From Rhodospirillaceae bacterium (lineage in GTDB: Bacteria; Pseudomonadota; Alphaproteobacteria; Kiloniellales; DSM-21159): a DNA stretch of 64,000 bases. The notes beneath the pieces are model-generated. The model was given only the letters and a program-made list of their open reading frames with translations, was not told the origin of the DNA and did no database searches. Below are positions 7,793 to 17,072 of the stretch, piece by piece. Numbering within the stretch: position 1 is the first letter of the stretch; every line of letters begins with the position of its first letter. The DNA lies in the NCBI GenBank assembly GCA_029265995.1, contig JAJUFM010000003.1, positions 1-64,000 of the forward strand, read 5' to 3'. The translations under genes and the position numbers were made by a program.

Positions 7793-9379
7793 ATGCGGGA
7801 TTTCCAGAAGAACGGACGCTCTGCCCTCTACGTCGGCACGGCCGCGGTCGCTACCTCCCATCCTTTAGCGTCCATGGCGGCGATCGATATGCTGCGAGCC
7901 GGCGGGAATGCCGTTGATGCCGCCATTGCAGCTTCTGCCGTTCTCTGCGTGGTTGAACCCCATATGACCGGCCTCGGCGGCGACTGCTTCGCTCTCTACG
8001 CGCCGGCCGGCGCTTCGGAACCCATAGCGATCAACGGGTCGGGACGTGCGCCTCAGGGTGCCTCGATCGAGTGGTACCGCGACCAGGGCTTCACTGCCAT
8101 GCCCGAGGAGGGCGCGCACGCTGTCGTCGTACCGGGAGCGATCGCTGCCTGGTGCAAGCTGGTCAGCGACCACGGCCGCAAGGACATCGGGGAAATCCTG
8201 GCGCCGGCGATCCGCTATGCGGAAGAAGGCTATGTGATTACCCCCCGCGTGTCCTGGGATTGGCAGAAACTGGAGCCGCGCCTGGGAGGAGACGAGGTGG
8301 CTCGAGAACTGCTGCTGGTCAACCGCAAGGCGCCCCAATTGGGCGCGCGCCATGCGCAGCCAAAGCTGGGCAATACCCTCCGCCGCATCGCGCTCGATGG
8401 TGCGCGCGCCTTCTACACCGGACCCGTGGCTGAAGACTTGGTCGCGCGGCTTCAAGCACTCGGCGGTCGCCACACGCTGGAGGATTTCGCCGCCGTCGAG
8501 GCCGACTATGTGCAACCGATATCCGCCGACTATCGCGGCTGCCGCGTCTATCAATGCCCGCCGAACGGCCAGGGCATCATCGCGCTGATGATCTTGAACA
8601 TTCTCTCGGGCTTCGAGATGGATGGTCTGGATGAGGTGACGCGAACCCACCTGATCGCTGAAGCGACCAAAGTCGCCTATGCCCATCGCGACGCCTACGT
8701 TTCCGACCCGGAAGCCATGGCGGTAGCCGTCGAAAAGCTGCTGTCGGAAGCCACCGCGCAGGAGCTGCGCCAGCGCGTCGACCCGCAGCGGGCCAAGGAA
8801 CCAGAGGTGCTGGACCTGGGGGGGGCCGAACACAAGGATACCATCTGCCTGTCTGTGGTTGATGGAGACGGCAATGCCATCTCCTTCATCAATTCCCTTT
8901 TCCATGGCTTCGGCAGCTGCGTGATTGGGCCGGAATCCGGCGTGGTTCTGAACAACCGCGCCTCTTCCTTCAGCCTCGATCCGAGCCATGTGAATGCCTT
9001 GGCGCCGGGCAAGCGACCGATGCACACGATCATTCCCGGCATGGTGATGCAGGATGGCCAGGCCGTTATGCCCTACGGCGTTATGGGCGGCCAGTATCAG
9101 GCCAGCGGCCACGCCGCCTTCCTGACCTCCGTCATCGATGACAAGATGAATCTGCAGTGCGCCATCGATCGGCCGCGCAGCTTTGCACACAAGGGCGTGC
9201 TTACGCTGGAAACGGGATTCAGCGAAACCGAGGCCGAGGCTCTGCGCCACCTGGGGCACACTGTCGAGTTCGCCCAGGCTCCGCACGGCGGCGGCCAGGC
9301 CGTCCTGATCGACCGGGAACGCGCCGTCCTAATCGCAGCCTCCGACCCGCGCAAGGATGGCTGCGCCCTCGGCTGGTAA
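7793..9379 (+). CDS. Gamma-glutamyltransferase-family Ntn hydrolase, apparently cytoplasmic
   Basis: GGT family (528 aa): enzymes that mature by autocleavage and act on gamma-glutamyl amides. N-terminal block SMAAIDMLRAGGNAVDAAIA and GLGGDCFALY are typical. The catalytic Thr is T350 in KDTICLSVVDGDGNA, which aligns with the TTHYSVVD region of E. coli GGT, and GFGSCVIGPESGVVLNN follows as expected. No signal peptide is visible at the N-terminus MRDFQKNGRS, unlike classical periplasmic GGT, so a cytosolic role or a different substrate is likely. It stands 112 bp after the ABC-F gene, and the soxB leader begins about 90 bp after it. Confidence 0.88.
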   Translation: MRDFQKNGRSALYVGTAAVATSHPLASMAAIDMLRAGGNAVDAAIAASAVLCVVEPHMTGLGGDCFALYAPAGASEPIAINGSGRAPQGASIEWYRDQGFTAMPEEGAHAVVVPGAIAAWCKLVSDHGRKDIGEILAPAIRYAEEGYVITPRVSWDWQKLEPRLGGDEVARELLLVNRKAPQLGARHAQPKLGNTLRRIALDGARAFYTGPVAEDLVARLQALGGRHTLEDFAAVEADYVQPISADYRGCRVYQCPPNGQGIIALMILNILSGFEMDGLDEVTRTHLIAEATKVAYAHRDAYVSDPEAMAVAVEKLLSEATAQELRQRVDPQRAKEPEVLDLGGAEHKDTICLSVVDGDGNAISFINSLFHGFGSCVIGPESGVVLNNRASSFSLDPSHVNALAPGKRPMHTIIPGMVMQDGQAVMPYGVMGGQYQASGHAAFLTSVIDDKMNLQCAIDRPRSFAHKGVLTLETGFSETEAEALRHLGHTVEFAQAPHGGGQAVLIDRERAVLIAASDPRKDGCALGW

Positions 9380-9471
9380 GGAAGATCTTTCCTGATGTCG
9401 CTTTAGTGACGCGCAGGCGTCGTCCCAGGATTATCGCTGCTTCTCAATAAAGCCTTAGCTTCAAAGCATCT

Positions 9472-9595
9472 TTACGGCGGTGGCAAACAAGCGAGCCACT
9501 CAACGAACGCCGCTTGTTCACCATCGCCGTAAGCTGGAGCGGCGCGTGTTACGGCTTACGCGCGCCGCCACGGCCAGCGCCAATGGTGGCGATGG
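9472..9595 (+). ncRNA. Structured 5' leader of soxBDAG, candidate cis-acting RNA switch
   Basis: Hairpin 1 (9472-9532): arms TTACGGCGGTGG/CCATCGCCGTAA (12 bp, one G-U) enclose a second stem ACAAGCG/CGCTTGT. Hairpin 2 (9533-9578): GCTGG/CCAGC around an 11-bp stem GCGGCGCGTGT/ACGCGCGCCGC with loop TACGGCTT. The 3' arm of hairpin 1 can instead pair with two other places: TTACGGC in hairpin 2 (9549-9555) and GGCGATGG (9588-9595), about 25 bases before the soxB ATG. Three alternative partners for one arm are what a switch needs. It does not match a riboswitch class I can recognise by eye. Confidence 0.45.
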
Positions 9596-9620
9596 CAAGC
9601 AAGGTAGAAGCGGCGCAAGC

Positions 9621-10874
9621 ATGAGTCATTATTCCGTCTTCAGCTTGGCGCGGAACGCCCTCCGCGGACCGGAAGCCTGGACCCCGGCCTGGCGGGACCC
9701 AGAGCCAAAGTCTTTCTACGACGTGATTATCGTTGGCGCAGGCGGTCACGGCCTCGCCACTGCCTACTACCTCGCCAAGGAACATGGCATAACCAACGTT
9801 GCCGTGTTGGAAAAGGGCTGGTTGGGCGGCGGAAACGTCGGGCGCAATACCACCATTGTGCGCTCCAACTACCTCTTGGAAGGCAACGCGCACTTCTATG
9901 AATGGTCATTGAAGCTCTGGGAAAACCTGAGCCACGACCTGAACTACAATGTGATGTTCAGCCAGCGGGGGGTGCTGAACCTGGCCCACTCCGACCCACA
10001 GATGGACGCCTTCCGTCGCCGTGGGAATGCGATGCGGCTGAACGGCATCGACGCGGTTCTGCTCGATCGTGACGGAGTTCGGGACATGGTTCCCGACCTC
10101 AACATCGATAACGCCCGTTTCCCCATCTACGGCGGCCTGCTGCAGCCGCGCGGCGGGACGGCGCGCCATGATGCCGTCGCCTGGGGCCTGGCCCGCGGAG
10201 CGGATAGTCGCGGCGTCGACATCATCCAGAACTGCGAAGTGACGGGCATTCGGCGCGAGGGCGGGCGCGTGACAGGTGTCGAGACTACCCGCGGCTTCAT
10301 CGGCGCCCGAAAGATCGGGCTGGCGGTTGCGGGGAACACCTCCCGCCTCGCCGAAATGGCAGGCCTGCGCCTGCCAATCGAAAGCCACCTTCTGCAGGCT
10401 TTCGTTTCAGAAGCACTGAAGCCGGTCATCAACACCGTTGTCACCTATGGCGCCCACCACCTCTATATCAGCCAGTCGGACAAGGGCAGCCTGGTCTTCG
10501 GCGGCGACCTGGATGGCTATAACTCCTATGCGCAGCGGGGGAATTTGCCGCTGGTGGAGGACGTGGTCACCGCCGGCCTCTCACTCTTCCCCCACCTCTC
10601 ACGGGTGAAGCTGCTCCGCCACTGGGGCGGCGTCATGGATATGTCCATGGATGGCAGCCCGATCATCGGCAAGCTGCCGATCGAGGGGCTCTACCTCAAC
10701 GCCGGCTGGTGCTATGGCGGCTTCAAGGCGACACCAGGATCCGGATGGGTCTTCGCCTACACCATCGCTAACGACCGACCCCATGCCCTAAACCAAGCGC
10801 TGTCGTTAGAACGCTTCGCGACCGGCGCGGTCCTGGACGAAAAGGGCGCCGGCCCGGTCCCCGGTTATCACTGA
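9621..10874 (+). CDS. soxB: Sarcosine oxidase beta subunit, heterotetrameric
   Basis: Large flavoprotein subunit (417 aa) of the TSOX-type enzyme that oxidises sarcosine to glycine and passes the methyl carbon to tetrahydrofolate. The FAD-binding fold VIIVGAGGHGLATAYYLAKE starts near residue 35. The RHDAVAW block contains H183, the position expected for covalent FMN attachment in this family. The C-terminal NAGWCYGGFKATPGSG is also typical. ATG 9621 gives the standard start MSHYSVFSLARNALRG; the frame stays open upstream to a GTG at 9480, but that stretch is the structured leader. First gene of soxBDAG. Confidence 0.95.
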   Translation: MSHYSVFSLARNALRGPEAWTPAWRDPEPKSFYDVIIVGAGGHGLATAYYLAKEHGITNVAVLEKGWLGGGNVGRNTTIVRSNYLLEGNAHFYEWSLKLWENLSHDLNYNVMFSQRGVLNLAHSDPQMDAFRRRGNAMRLNGIDAVLLDRDGVRDMVPDLNIDNARFPIYGGLLQPRGGTARHDAVAWGLARGADSRGVDIIQNCEVTGIRREGGRVTGVETTRGFIGARKIGLAVAGNTSRLAEMAGLRLPIESHLLQAFVSEALKPVINTVVTYGAHHLYISQSDKGSLVFGGDLDGYNSYAQRGNLPLVEDVVTAGLSLFPHLSRVKLLRHWGGVMDMSMDGSPIIGKLPIEGLYLNAGWCYGGFKATPGSGWVFAYTIANDRPHALNQALSLERFATGAVLDEKGAGPVPGYH

Positions 10875-10886
10875 GGCACAGCAAAG

Positions 10887-11189
10887 ATGCGACTACCCTG
10901 CCCCTGGTGCGGCGAACGCGACCATTCGGAATTCAACTATGGCGGAGACGCAACGCGTCGCCGTCCGGCAGATGATGCGCCGATGGAAGAGTGGATCGAC
11001 TACGTTTACTTCCGCGACAACCCGCGCGGGCGTCATCACGAACACTGGCAGCATATCCAGGGTTGCCGGGCCTGGATCGTGATCGAGCGAGACACCCTTA
11101 CCCATGAGGTCAGCGGCTGCTGGACCGCTGAGGACTATGCGCGTGGTTTCGCGGAGGCTACGGACGTGCAGAAGGGAGCACAATCATGA
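10887..11189 (+). CDS. soxD: Sarcosine oxidase delta subunit
   Basis: Small zinc-binding subunit (100 aa) of heterotetrameric sarcosine oxidase. Its N-terminus LPCPWCGERDHSEFNYGGD carries the paired Cys ligands, and HWQHIQGCRAWIVIERDT is characteristic. It begins 12 bp after soxB and its stop overlaps the soxA start in an ATGA, which implies coupled translation. Confidence 0.95.
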   Translation: MRLPCPWCGERDHSEFNYGGDATRRRPADDAPMEEWIDYVYFRDNPRGRHHEHWQHIQGCRAWIVIERDTLTHEVSGCWTAEDYARGFAEATDVQKGAQS

Positions 11190-14100
11190 GCGCCCAAGCA
11201 AACATCTCTCCGCCTGCCGGAGGGGCCATGCGGCTGGCCTCCGGCGGCCGGATCGACCGGACTCAGCCGCTGAGCTTCCGCTTCGACGGAAAGGTTTATC
11301 AGGGTGTTGCTGGCGATAGCCTGGCGTCCGCGCTGCTTGCCAATGGTGTCAAACTGTTCGGGCGAAGCTTCAAGTACCATCGTCCGCGTGGACTTCTGGC
11401 CGCCGGCGTCGAGGAGCCGAACGCTCTTGTAGAGCTGAGAAGCGGCCCACGGCATGAGCCCAACGTGAGGGCCACAGTTGCCGAGCTTTATGACGGCCTG
11501 GAAGCCAACAGCCAAAACCGCTGGCCGTCCCTTGCCTTTGACGTCAGCGGCATCAACGATGTCTTCTCGCCCTTCCTGGGTGCCGGCTTCTATTACAAGA
11601 CCTTCATGGGGCCGACCCGTGGCTCCTGGCACTTCTATGAGCGGATCATTCGCAAGGCCGCGGGCCTTGGTACCGCCCCGGCCTTGCCGGACCCGGACCG
11701 CTACGAAAAGACCAATGCCCACTGCGACCTGCTCGTGGTCGGCGCCGGCGCGGCCGGTCTGGCGGCGGCCCTGGTCGCAGCTCGCGCAGGCGTAAAGGTA
11801 ATGCTGGTCGAACAGGACAAGGACCTGGGTGGCGCCTTGCTTGGAGAAAAAAGCGAGCAGCTCGATGAGTGGGTAGCAGCCACAGTTGGCGAGCTTGCCA
11901 ACAGCCCAAACGTGCGCCTGCTCACCCGCGCCACCGCCTTCGGGTATTACGACCACAATGTTGTAGGACTGGTCGAACGAGTAGCCGACCACCTGCCCCA
12001 GCCTGCTACTCACCAGCCGCGCCAACGGCTCTGGACTGTGCGAGCCAAGCAGGTTGTGCTGACAACCGGCGCCCACGAACGTCCTCTGCTCTTTGGCAAC
12101 AATGATCTGCCAGGCGTGATGCTGGCCGGGGCCGTTCGCACCTACCTGAACCGCTGGGCGGTCCTGCCGGGACGCCAGCCCTTAGTGTTCGCCAATCATG
12201 ACGAGGCTTATCTCACGGCGATCGATCTGGCCGATGCCGGGGCGACAGTGGCCGCTGTTGTGGACCCTCGACCGATCGCGAACCCCGATCTGGTCACCGC
12301 TCTTGCACAAAGGGGCATTGAGCACCTTCCAGGCCATGTCGTCGTGAAGGCCCGGGGCGGACGCTTCATCAATGCTGCTGAAGTTGCCGCCCTCGATGCG
12401 AACGGGGAGGCGACGGAGCCGCGTCGAGTGATTATCTGTGATCTGCTGGCGATGTCGGGCGGTTGGAACCCGGCGGTGCAGCTCCATGCGCAATCGGGCG
12501 GCAAGCCGCGCTGGGATCAGCGGCTGAGCACCTTCGTACCGGGAGAGAGCAAGCAGGCGGAACGTTCAGCGGGCGCCGCCGGAGGACAGCTAACGCTGCG
12601 GGCCGCCCTGGCAAGCGGCGCAGAGGCCGGTTTCGAACTCACCAGCCTGCTTGGGGGAAATGCCACTCCCCTTTCCCTTCCAGAAGTGGAGCCGGAGCCG
12701 GAGGCAGTGCCGGCAGAGCTTTGGGAAGTTCCCGGAAGCCGTGGCAAGAGCTTCGTAGATTTTCAGCACGACGTAACTACGAAGGATCTGAAACAAGCCG
12801 TTCAGGAAGGCTATCGATCCCCCGAGCATGCCAAGCGTTACACGACCTTGGGTATGGCGACGGATCAGGGCAAGACGTCAAACGTCAACGCCCTGGATGT
12901 TCTGGCCCGCGCTCAAGGTCGCTCGCGCGCAGCCCTTGCGCAGACCGGCTTCCGTCCCCCCTTCACCCCCGTAACTCTGGGCGCCCTTGCAGGCCGAGAC
13001 GTCGGCAGAAACTACAAGCCCATCCGCCGAACCCCGCTTCACGACTGGCATGAGGCCGCGGGAGCCGTGATGGTGGAAACCGGCCCTTGGCTGCGCGCCC
13101 GCTACTATCCGCGCGACGGGGAAGGCCTATTCGAGGCAATGAACCGCGAGACGCGGCATGTGCGTGAAAAGGTTGGCATGGTCGACGTCTCGACGTTGGG
13201 AAAAATCGACGTTCAAGGGCCTGACGCCGGTGAGTTCCTCAATCGGATTTATGCCAACGGCTTCAAGAAGCTGCCCGTCGGCAGAGCTCGTTATGGCCTC
13301 ATGCTTCGCGAAGATGGTCACGCCTTTGACGACGGGACCTGCTCTCGCTTGTCTGAGAACCATTTCCTGGTGACGACTACCACGGCACAGGCTGCGGCCG
13401 TCCTGAGCCACATGGAATATTATCACCAGACCTGTTGGCCGGACCTGCGGGTGCATCTCGCCTCTGTCACGGACCAGTTCGCCTCCATGGCCATTGCCGG
13501 TCCCCGCTCCCGCGCGGTCCTTCAGAAAGCAGTGGAAGGCGCCAGTGTCACCAATGAGGACCTGCCCTTCATGGGTGTGGTTCAGGCGCGTGTCGCCGGC
13601 TGCCCCATCATTCTCTTCCGCATCTCCTTCTCCGGTGAACTGGCTTATGAAATTGCTACCGGGGCGGACCACGGAAAGGCTGTGTGGGAGGCTTTGATGG
13701 CGGCTGGCCGGGAAGAGGAGATCATCCCCTACGGTACAGAAGCCATGGCGGTGATGCGGATTGAAAAGGGCCACGCAGCTGGCCCCGAATTGAGCGGACA
13801 GACGACGGCTCAGGATCTCGGTCTGGGCAAGCTTTGCTCCACAAAGAAGCCCTACATCGGGCACCGGCTCAAGGATCGCCCGGCCACCGCTGACCCGCAT
13901 CGTCCGGCACTCGTCGGCCTCGTCTCCCTCGAGCCCGGCAAGCGGATCCCCGGCGGCGCGCAGCTTGTGGAAGACCCAAATCACAAGGCGCCGATACCCA
14001 TGCTGGGCTACGCAACGAGCCCGACCTATTCCATTACCCTCGACAAGTATATTGCCCTTGCTCTCCTAAAGGATGGCAAGGAAAGGGAAGGGACGACCCT

Positions 14101-14194
14101 CTATGCCGCTAATCCCTTAGGCAACACGACCACAAAGGTTCAGGTCGTTTCTCCGCAGTTCTTTGACCCTGAAGGAACGCGCCTCCATGCCTGA
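11186..14194 (+). CDS. soxA: Sarcosine oxidase alpha subunit
   Basis: Largest subunit (1002 aa, the usual size) of the sarcosine oxidase complex. The N-terminal region has a ferredoxin-like fold (GDSLASALLANGVKLFGRSF). A dinucleotide-binding domain follows (LLVVGAGAAGLAAALVAARA, about 182-201), which holds noncovalent NAD in characterised enzymes. The C-terminal 400 residues are aminomethyltransferase/GcvT-like (VDVSTLGKIDVQGPDA, about 667) and bind tetrahydrofolate. It overlaps soxD by 4 bp and soxG by 8 bp. Confidence 0.96.
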   Translation: MSAQANISPPAGGAMRLASGGRIDRTQPLSFRFDGKVYQGVAGDSLASALLANGVKLFGRSFKYHRPRGLLAAGVEEPNALVELRSGPRHEPNVRATVAELYDGLEANSQNRWPSLAFDVSGINDVFSPFLGAGFYYKTFMGPTRGSWHFYERIIRKAAGLGTAPALPDPDRYEKTNAHCDLLVVGAGAAGLAAALVAARAGVKVMLVEQDKDLGGALLGEKSEQLDEWVAATVGELANSPNVRLLTRATAFGYYDHNVVGLVERVADHLPQPATHQPRQRLWTVRAKQVVLTTGAHERPLLFGNNDLPGVMLAGAVRTYLNRWAVLPGRQPLVFANHDEAYLTAIDLADAGATVAAVVDPRPIANPDLVTALAQRGIEHLPGHVVVKARGGRFINAAEVAALDANGEATEPRRVIICDLLAMSGGWNPAVQLHAQSGGKPRWDQRLSTFVPGESKQAERSAGAAGGQLTLRAALASGAEAGFELTSLLGGNATPLSLPEVEPEPEAVPAELWEVPGSRGKSFVDFQHDVTTKDLKQAVQEGYRSPEHAKRYTTLGMATDQGKTSNVNALDVLARAQGRSRAALAQTGFRPPFTPVTLGALAGRDVGRNYKPIRRTPLHDWHEAAGAVMVETGPWLRARYYPRDGEGLFEAMNRETRHVREKVGMVDVSTLGKIDVQGPDAGEFLNRIYANGFKKLPVGRARYGLMLREDGHAFDDGTCSRLSENHFLVTTTTAQAAAVLSHMEYYHQTCWPDLRVHLASVTDQFASMAIAGPRSRAVLQKAVEGASVTNEDLPFMGVVQARVAGCPIILFRISFSGELAYEIATGADHGKAVWEALMAAGREEEIIPYGTEAMAVMRIEKGHAAGPELSGQTTAQDLGLGKLCSTKKPYIGHRLKDRPATADPHRPALVGLVSLEPGKRIPGGAQLVEDPNHKAPIPMLGYATSPTYSITLDKYIALALLKDGKEREGTTLYAANPLGNTTTKVQVVSPQFFDPEGTRLHA

Positions 14195-14792
14195 CCGAGT
14201 TTCCTCTCTCGTCTCTGCCTATCGTCCCGGCCCCTATGGAGCTATCGGCGCAACCGGCCCGGGGCTTACCTTGAGCGAACGACGAGGCCTCACCATGCTC
14301 CTGCTGGCTTGTTTTTCAGAAGACAGGCCAGCGCTCTCGGCTATCGTTCACGAGCGTTTCGGCCTAGAGCTACCCAATGTCGGCAAGGCCCAGGTTGCCA
14401 ACGGCGTCGAGCTGCTCTGGCAGGGCCCTTCACGCTGGCTGCTGCAGGCGCGCGAGCGACAGCACCCGGAACTCTTCGCCACGCTCACGCAAGCTGCTGC
14501 GGCCTACCCGGCTATCGCCGTCACCGACCTTAGCCACGCGCGCAGCGTTATTCGTTTAAGCGGTCCTTGTGGCCGGGCACTGCTAGCGAAAGGCTGTGGC
14601 CTGGATCTGGAAAACGGCTTCAATAGCGGGGACTGCGTGATGACTCGCTTCAGCCACTACGCCGTCACGCTTCATGCGAGTGGTGCAGACCAGATCGACC
14701 TCTACGTCACACGCAGCTTTGCCCTCGCCCTCTGGGAAGAGCTGCTGGATCTCGGGGCGGAGTACGGACTGAGGGTCGCCGAGGCCGGTTAA
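14187..14792 (+). CDS. soxG: Sarcosine oxidase gamma subunit
   Basis: Fourth subunit (201 aa) of the complex, distantly GcvT-like. The region SHARSVIRLSGPCGRALLAK followed by SGDCVMTRFSHYAVTLH is typical of SoxG. ATG 14187 overlaps the end of soxA by 8 bp, the usual arrangement; a TTG eight codons upstream is less likely. Last gene of soxBDAG; the gap to the flavoprotein downstream is about 150 bp. Confidence 0.92.
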   Translation: MPDRVSSLVSAYRPGPYGAIGATGPGLTLSERRGLTMLLLACFSEDRPALSAIVHERFGLELPNVGKAQVANGVELLWQGPSRWLLQARERQHPELFATLTQAAAAYPAIAVTDLSHARSVIRLSGPCGRALLAKGCGLDLENGFNSGDCVMTRFSHYAVTLHASGADQIDLYVTRSFALALWEELLDLGAEYGLRVAEAG

Positions 14793-14946
14793 CGGGCGGG
14801 ACGGGAAGTGGGCTGGGTCACCTGCCTCATATCCTTGTAATTGTGGTGGATTCGCGCGCCAGATGCGGGAGCTGGGAGTTCCCCATCAGGCGCAATCCGC
14901 TATAGTCCCGGAAAAATGGCACAACAGAGGCATCAGCTACGTGAAG

Positions 14947-16989
14947 ATGAACGGTGATCCACTGCTTCAGCCCTACACTTTGAAGCACCTCACGCTCCGC
15001 AACCGGATCATGTCGACGGCCCATGAGCCAGCCTACTCTGAAGAGGGGCTACCCAAGGACCGCTACCGCCTCTATCACGTGGAGAAGGCCCGCGGCGGCA
15101 TTGCGCTGACCATGACTGCGGGCTCAGCCGTGGTTTCTCCCGATTCCCCCGAAGCTTTCGGCAACCTGCACGCCTATCGGGATGAGATCGTGCCGTGGCT
15201 GCGCCGCCTCACTGACGAGTGCCACGAGTTGGGCGCGGCGGTGATGATTCAGATCACCCACCTGGGGCGCCGCACCACCTGGAGCCAGGGCGAGTGGTTG
15301 CCGATCCTGGCACCCTCCCCAATTCGGGAGCCCGCCCATCGCGCCTTTCCCAAGGAAGCGGAAGACTGGGACATCGAGCGGATCATCAAGGATTATGCCG
15401 CCGCCGCGCAGCGGATGCAGGAAGCAGGCCTCGACGGCATTGAGATCGAAGCCTATGGCCATCTCCTTGACGGCTTCTGGTCGCCCGCTACCAACAAGCG
15501 GACAGACGACTATGGCGGTAGCCTGGAAAACCGCCTGCGTTTCACTTACCGGGTGCTCGAGGCCATCCGAACCGCAGTAGGGCCGGACTTCATCGTCGGC
15601 CTGCGGATGGTTGCGGACGAAGATTGGAAGCAAGGGCTGACGCGAGAGGAAGGCGTCGAGATCGCCCGGCGGATGGTGGCGACCGGCCAGGTCGACTTTC
15701 TCAACATCATCCGCGGCCATATCGATACCGACCCGGCGCTGACCCGGGTCATTCCGATCCACGGCATGCGCTCGGCGCCACATCTCGACTTTGCTGGTGA
15801 GGTGCGGGCGGAAACGAAATTTCCGGTCTTTCATGCGGCGCGCATAAACGACGTCGCCACCGCCCGCCATGCCATCGCCGAGGGCAAGCTGGACATGGTG
15901 GGCATGACCCGTGCCCACATCGCCGACCCACACATCGCCCTTAAGGTAATGGAGGGCCGCGAAGAGGAAATCCGCCCCTGCGTCGGGGCCACCTACTGTC
16001 TCGATCGTATTTACGAAGGCGGCGGCGCGCTCTGCATCCACAATCCGGCAACCGGCCGGGAAGCCACCATGCCCCATGTCATCCGGCCAGCTGAAGGTCC
16101 GGCGCGCAAGGTTGTAGTCGTCGGCGCGGGCCCGGCGGGACTGGAGGCAGCGCGGGTGGCGGCGGAGCGCGGTCACAACGTCGTGGTTTTCGAAGCTGCC
16201 GCCGAAGCCGGCGGTCAGGTTCGCCTGGCGGCACGCAGCCGGCGCCGCAGCGAGCTCATCGGCATCATAGATTGGCGCCTGGAGCGTTGCGCGGCAGCGG
16301 GCGTCGAGTTCCGCTACAACCTCCTGGCCGAAGCGCAGGATGTTCTGGCCGAGGATCCCGACATCGTCCTGGTCGCCACCGGCGGACTTCCGAATACCGA
16401 GGTTCTGGAGGACGGCAACGACTTCGTCGTCTCGACCTGGGACATCCTGTCCGGCGACGTAAAGCCGGCAGCCGACGTACTGCTGTTCGACGACAATGGG
16501 AGCCATCCCGGCCTGCAGGCAGCGGAGGCCATGGGAGAAACTGGCTCCAGCGTGGAGCTTGTCACGCCCGAGCGCTTCTTCGCGCCGGAGGTAGGCGGCC
16601 TCAACCACGCTGCCTACGCCGAAAGTTTCCAGCGCCATGGCGTGCGCATCACCATCGCCCGCCGCTTGCTGGGCGTAAAGCGGGCAGGCAATCGACTGAT
16701 CGCGCGCATTGGCAGCGACTATGCAGAGGGGGTCGAGGAACTTCGCGAAGTCGATCAGGTAGTGGTCGAACACGGCACCCTCCCCCTGGACGAGCTCTAC
16801 TTCGCGCTGAAGGAGGGCTCGCAGAACCGGGGCGAGGTCGACTATCCGGCGCTGATCGCGGGAAAGCCTCAGGCAATCCAGACAAATCCGGAAGGGAGCT
16901 ATCAGCTCTTCCGCATCGGCGACGCCGTCACCTCCCGCAACATCCACGCCGCCATCTACGATGGCCTCAGGTTCGCCAAGGATTTCTAG
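14947..16989 (+). CDS. NADH:flavin oxidoreductase of the DgcA/StcD type (N-methyl amino acid demethylase)
   Basis: Two-part flavoprotein (about 680 aa): an Old Yellow Enzyme TIM barrel (residues about 1-350; LRNRIMSTAHEPAY, MIQITHLGRR, NKRTDDYGGSLENR) followed by a pyridine-nucleotide/FAD domain (KVVVVGAGPAGLEAARVAAE, about 390). It most resembles the dimethylglycine (DgcA) and N-methylproline (StcD/HpbD) demethylases, which suits its place behind soxBDAG. The iron-sulfur motif reads RPCVGATYCL...LCIHN: three of the four Cys of trimethylamine dehydrogenase, with Ala at the second. From memory DgcA shares this. GTG 14941 has better SD spacing (AGAGG) and is an alternative start. Confidence 0.85.
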   Translation: MNGDPLLQPYTLKHLTLRNRIMSTAHEPAYSEEGLPKDRYRLYHVEKARGGIALTMTAGSAVVSPDSPEAFGNLHAYRDEIVPWLRRLTDECHELGAAVMIQITHLGRRTTWSQGEWLPILAPSPIREPAHRAFPKEAEDWDIERIIKDYAAAAQRMQEAGLDGIEIEAYGHLLDGFWSPATNKRTDDYGGSLENRLRFTYRVLEAIRTAVGPDFIVGLRMVADEDWKQGLTREEGVEIARRMVATGQVDFLNIIRGHIDTDPALTRVIPIHGMRSAPHLDFAGEVRAETKFPVFHAARINDVATARHAIAEGKLDMVGMTRAHIADPHIALKVMEGREEEIRPCVGATYCLDRIYEGGGALCIHNPATGREATMPHVIRPAEGPARKVVVVGAGPAGLEAARVAAERGHNVVVFEAAAEAGGQVRLAARSRRRSELIGIIDWRLERCAAAGVEFRYNLLAEAQDVLAEDPDIVLVATGGLPNTEVLEDGNDFVVSTWDILSGDVKPAADVLLFDDNGSHPGLQAAEAMGETGSSVELVTPERFFAPEVGGLNHAAYAESFQRHGVRITIARRLLGVKRAGNRLIARIGSDYAEGVEELREVDQVVVEHGTLPLDELYFALKEGSQNRGEVDYPALIAGKPQAIQTNPEGSYQLFRIGDAVTSRNIHAAIYDGLRFAKDF

Positions 16990-17016
16990 CCGGGCTCCCC
17001 TGCCCCGTCTTCCTGA

Positions 17017-17035
17017 ACGAAGTGGGAAACTTCGT
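17017..17035. terminator. Short hairpin between convergent genes
   Basis: ACGAAGT GGGAA ACTTCGT is a perfect 7-bp stem with a 5-nt loop. It lies in the 83-bp gap between the DgcA-like gene and the convergent GntR gene. There is no T-run on either side, so termination is only a possibility. Confidence 0.25.
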
Positions 17036-17072
17036 CGGCCGGAGTACTGGGGTCCGGGTTCTTTGCTGGCGC

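Noticed and set aside
9472-9595. Known glycine, SAM or THF riboswitch
   Set aside because: I could not match the stems and loops to the conserved cores of these classes; a novel or unrelated structure is the more careful description.
9480-9620. N-terminal extension of soxB from a GTG at 9480
   Set aside because: The added 47 residues have no counterpart in SoxB proteins and the bases are better explained as a folded leader.
15124-16947. Long minus-strand open frame (607 codons) opposite the DgcA-like gene
   Set aside because: It mirrors a clearly functional GC-rich gene and shows no domain, SD or sensible start. The same applies to the long antisense frames at 7865-9286, 30421-31929 and 37814-39106.
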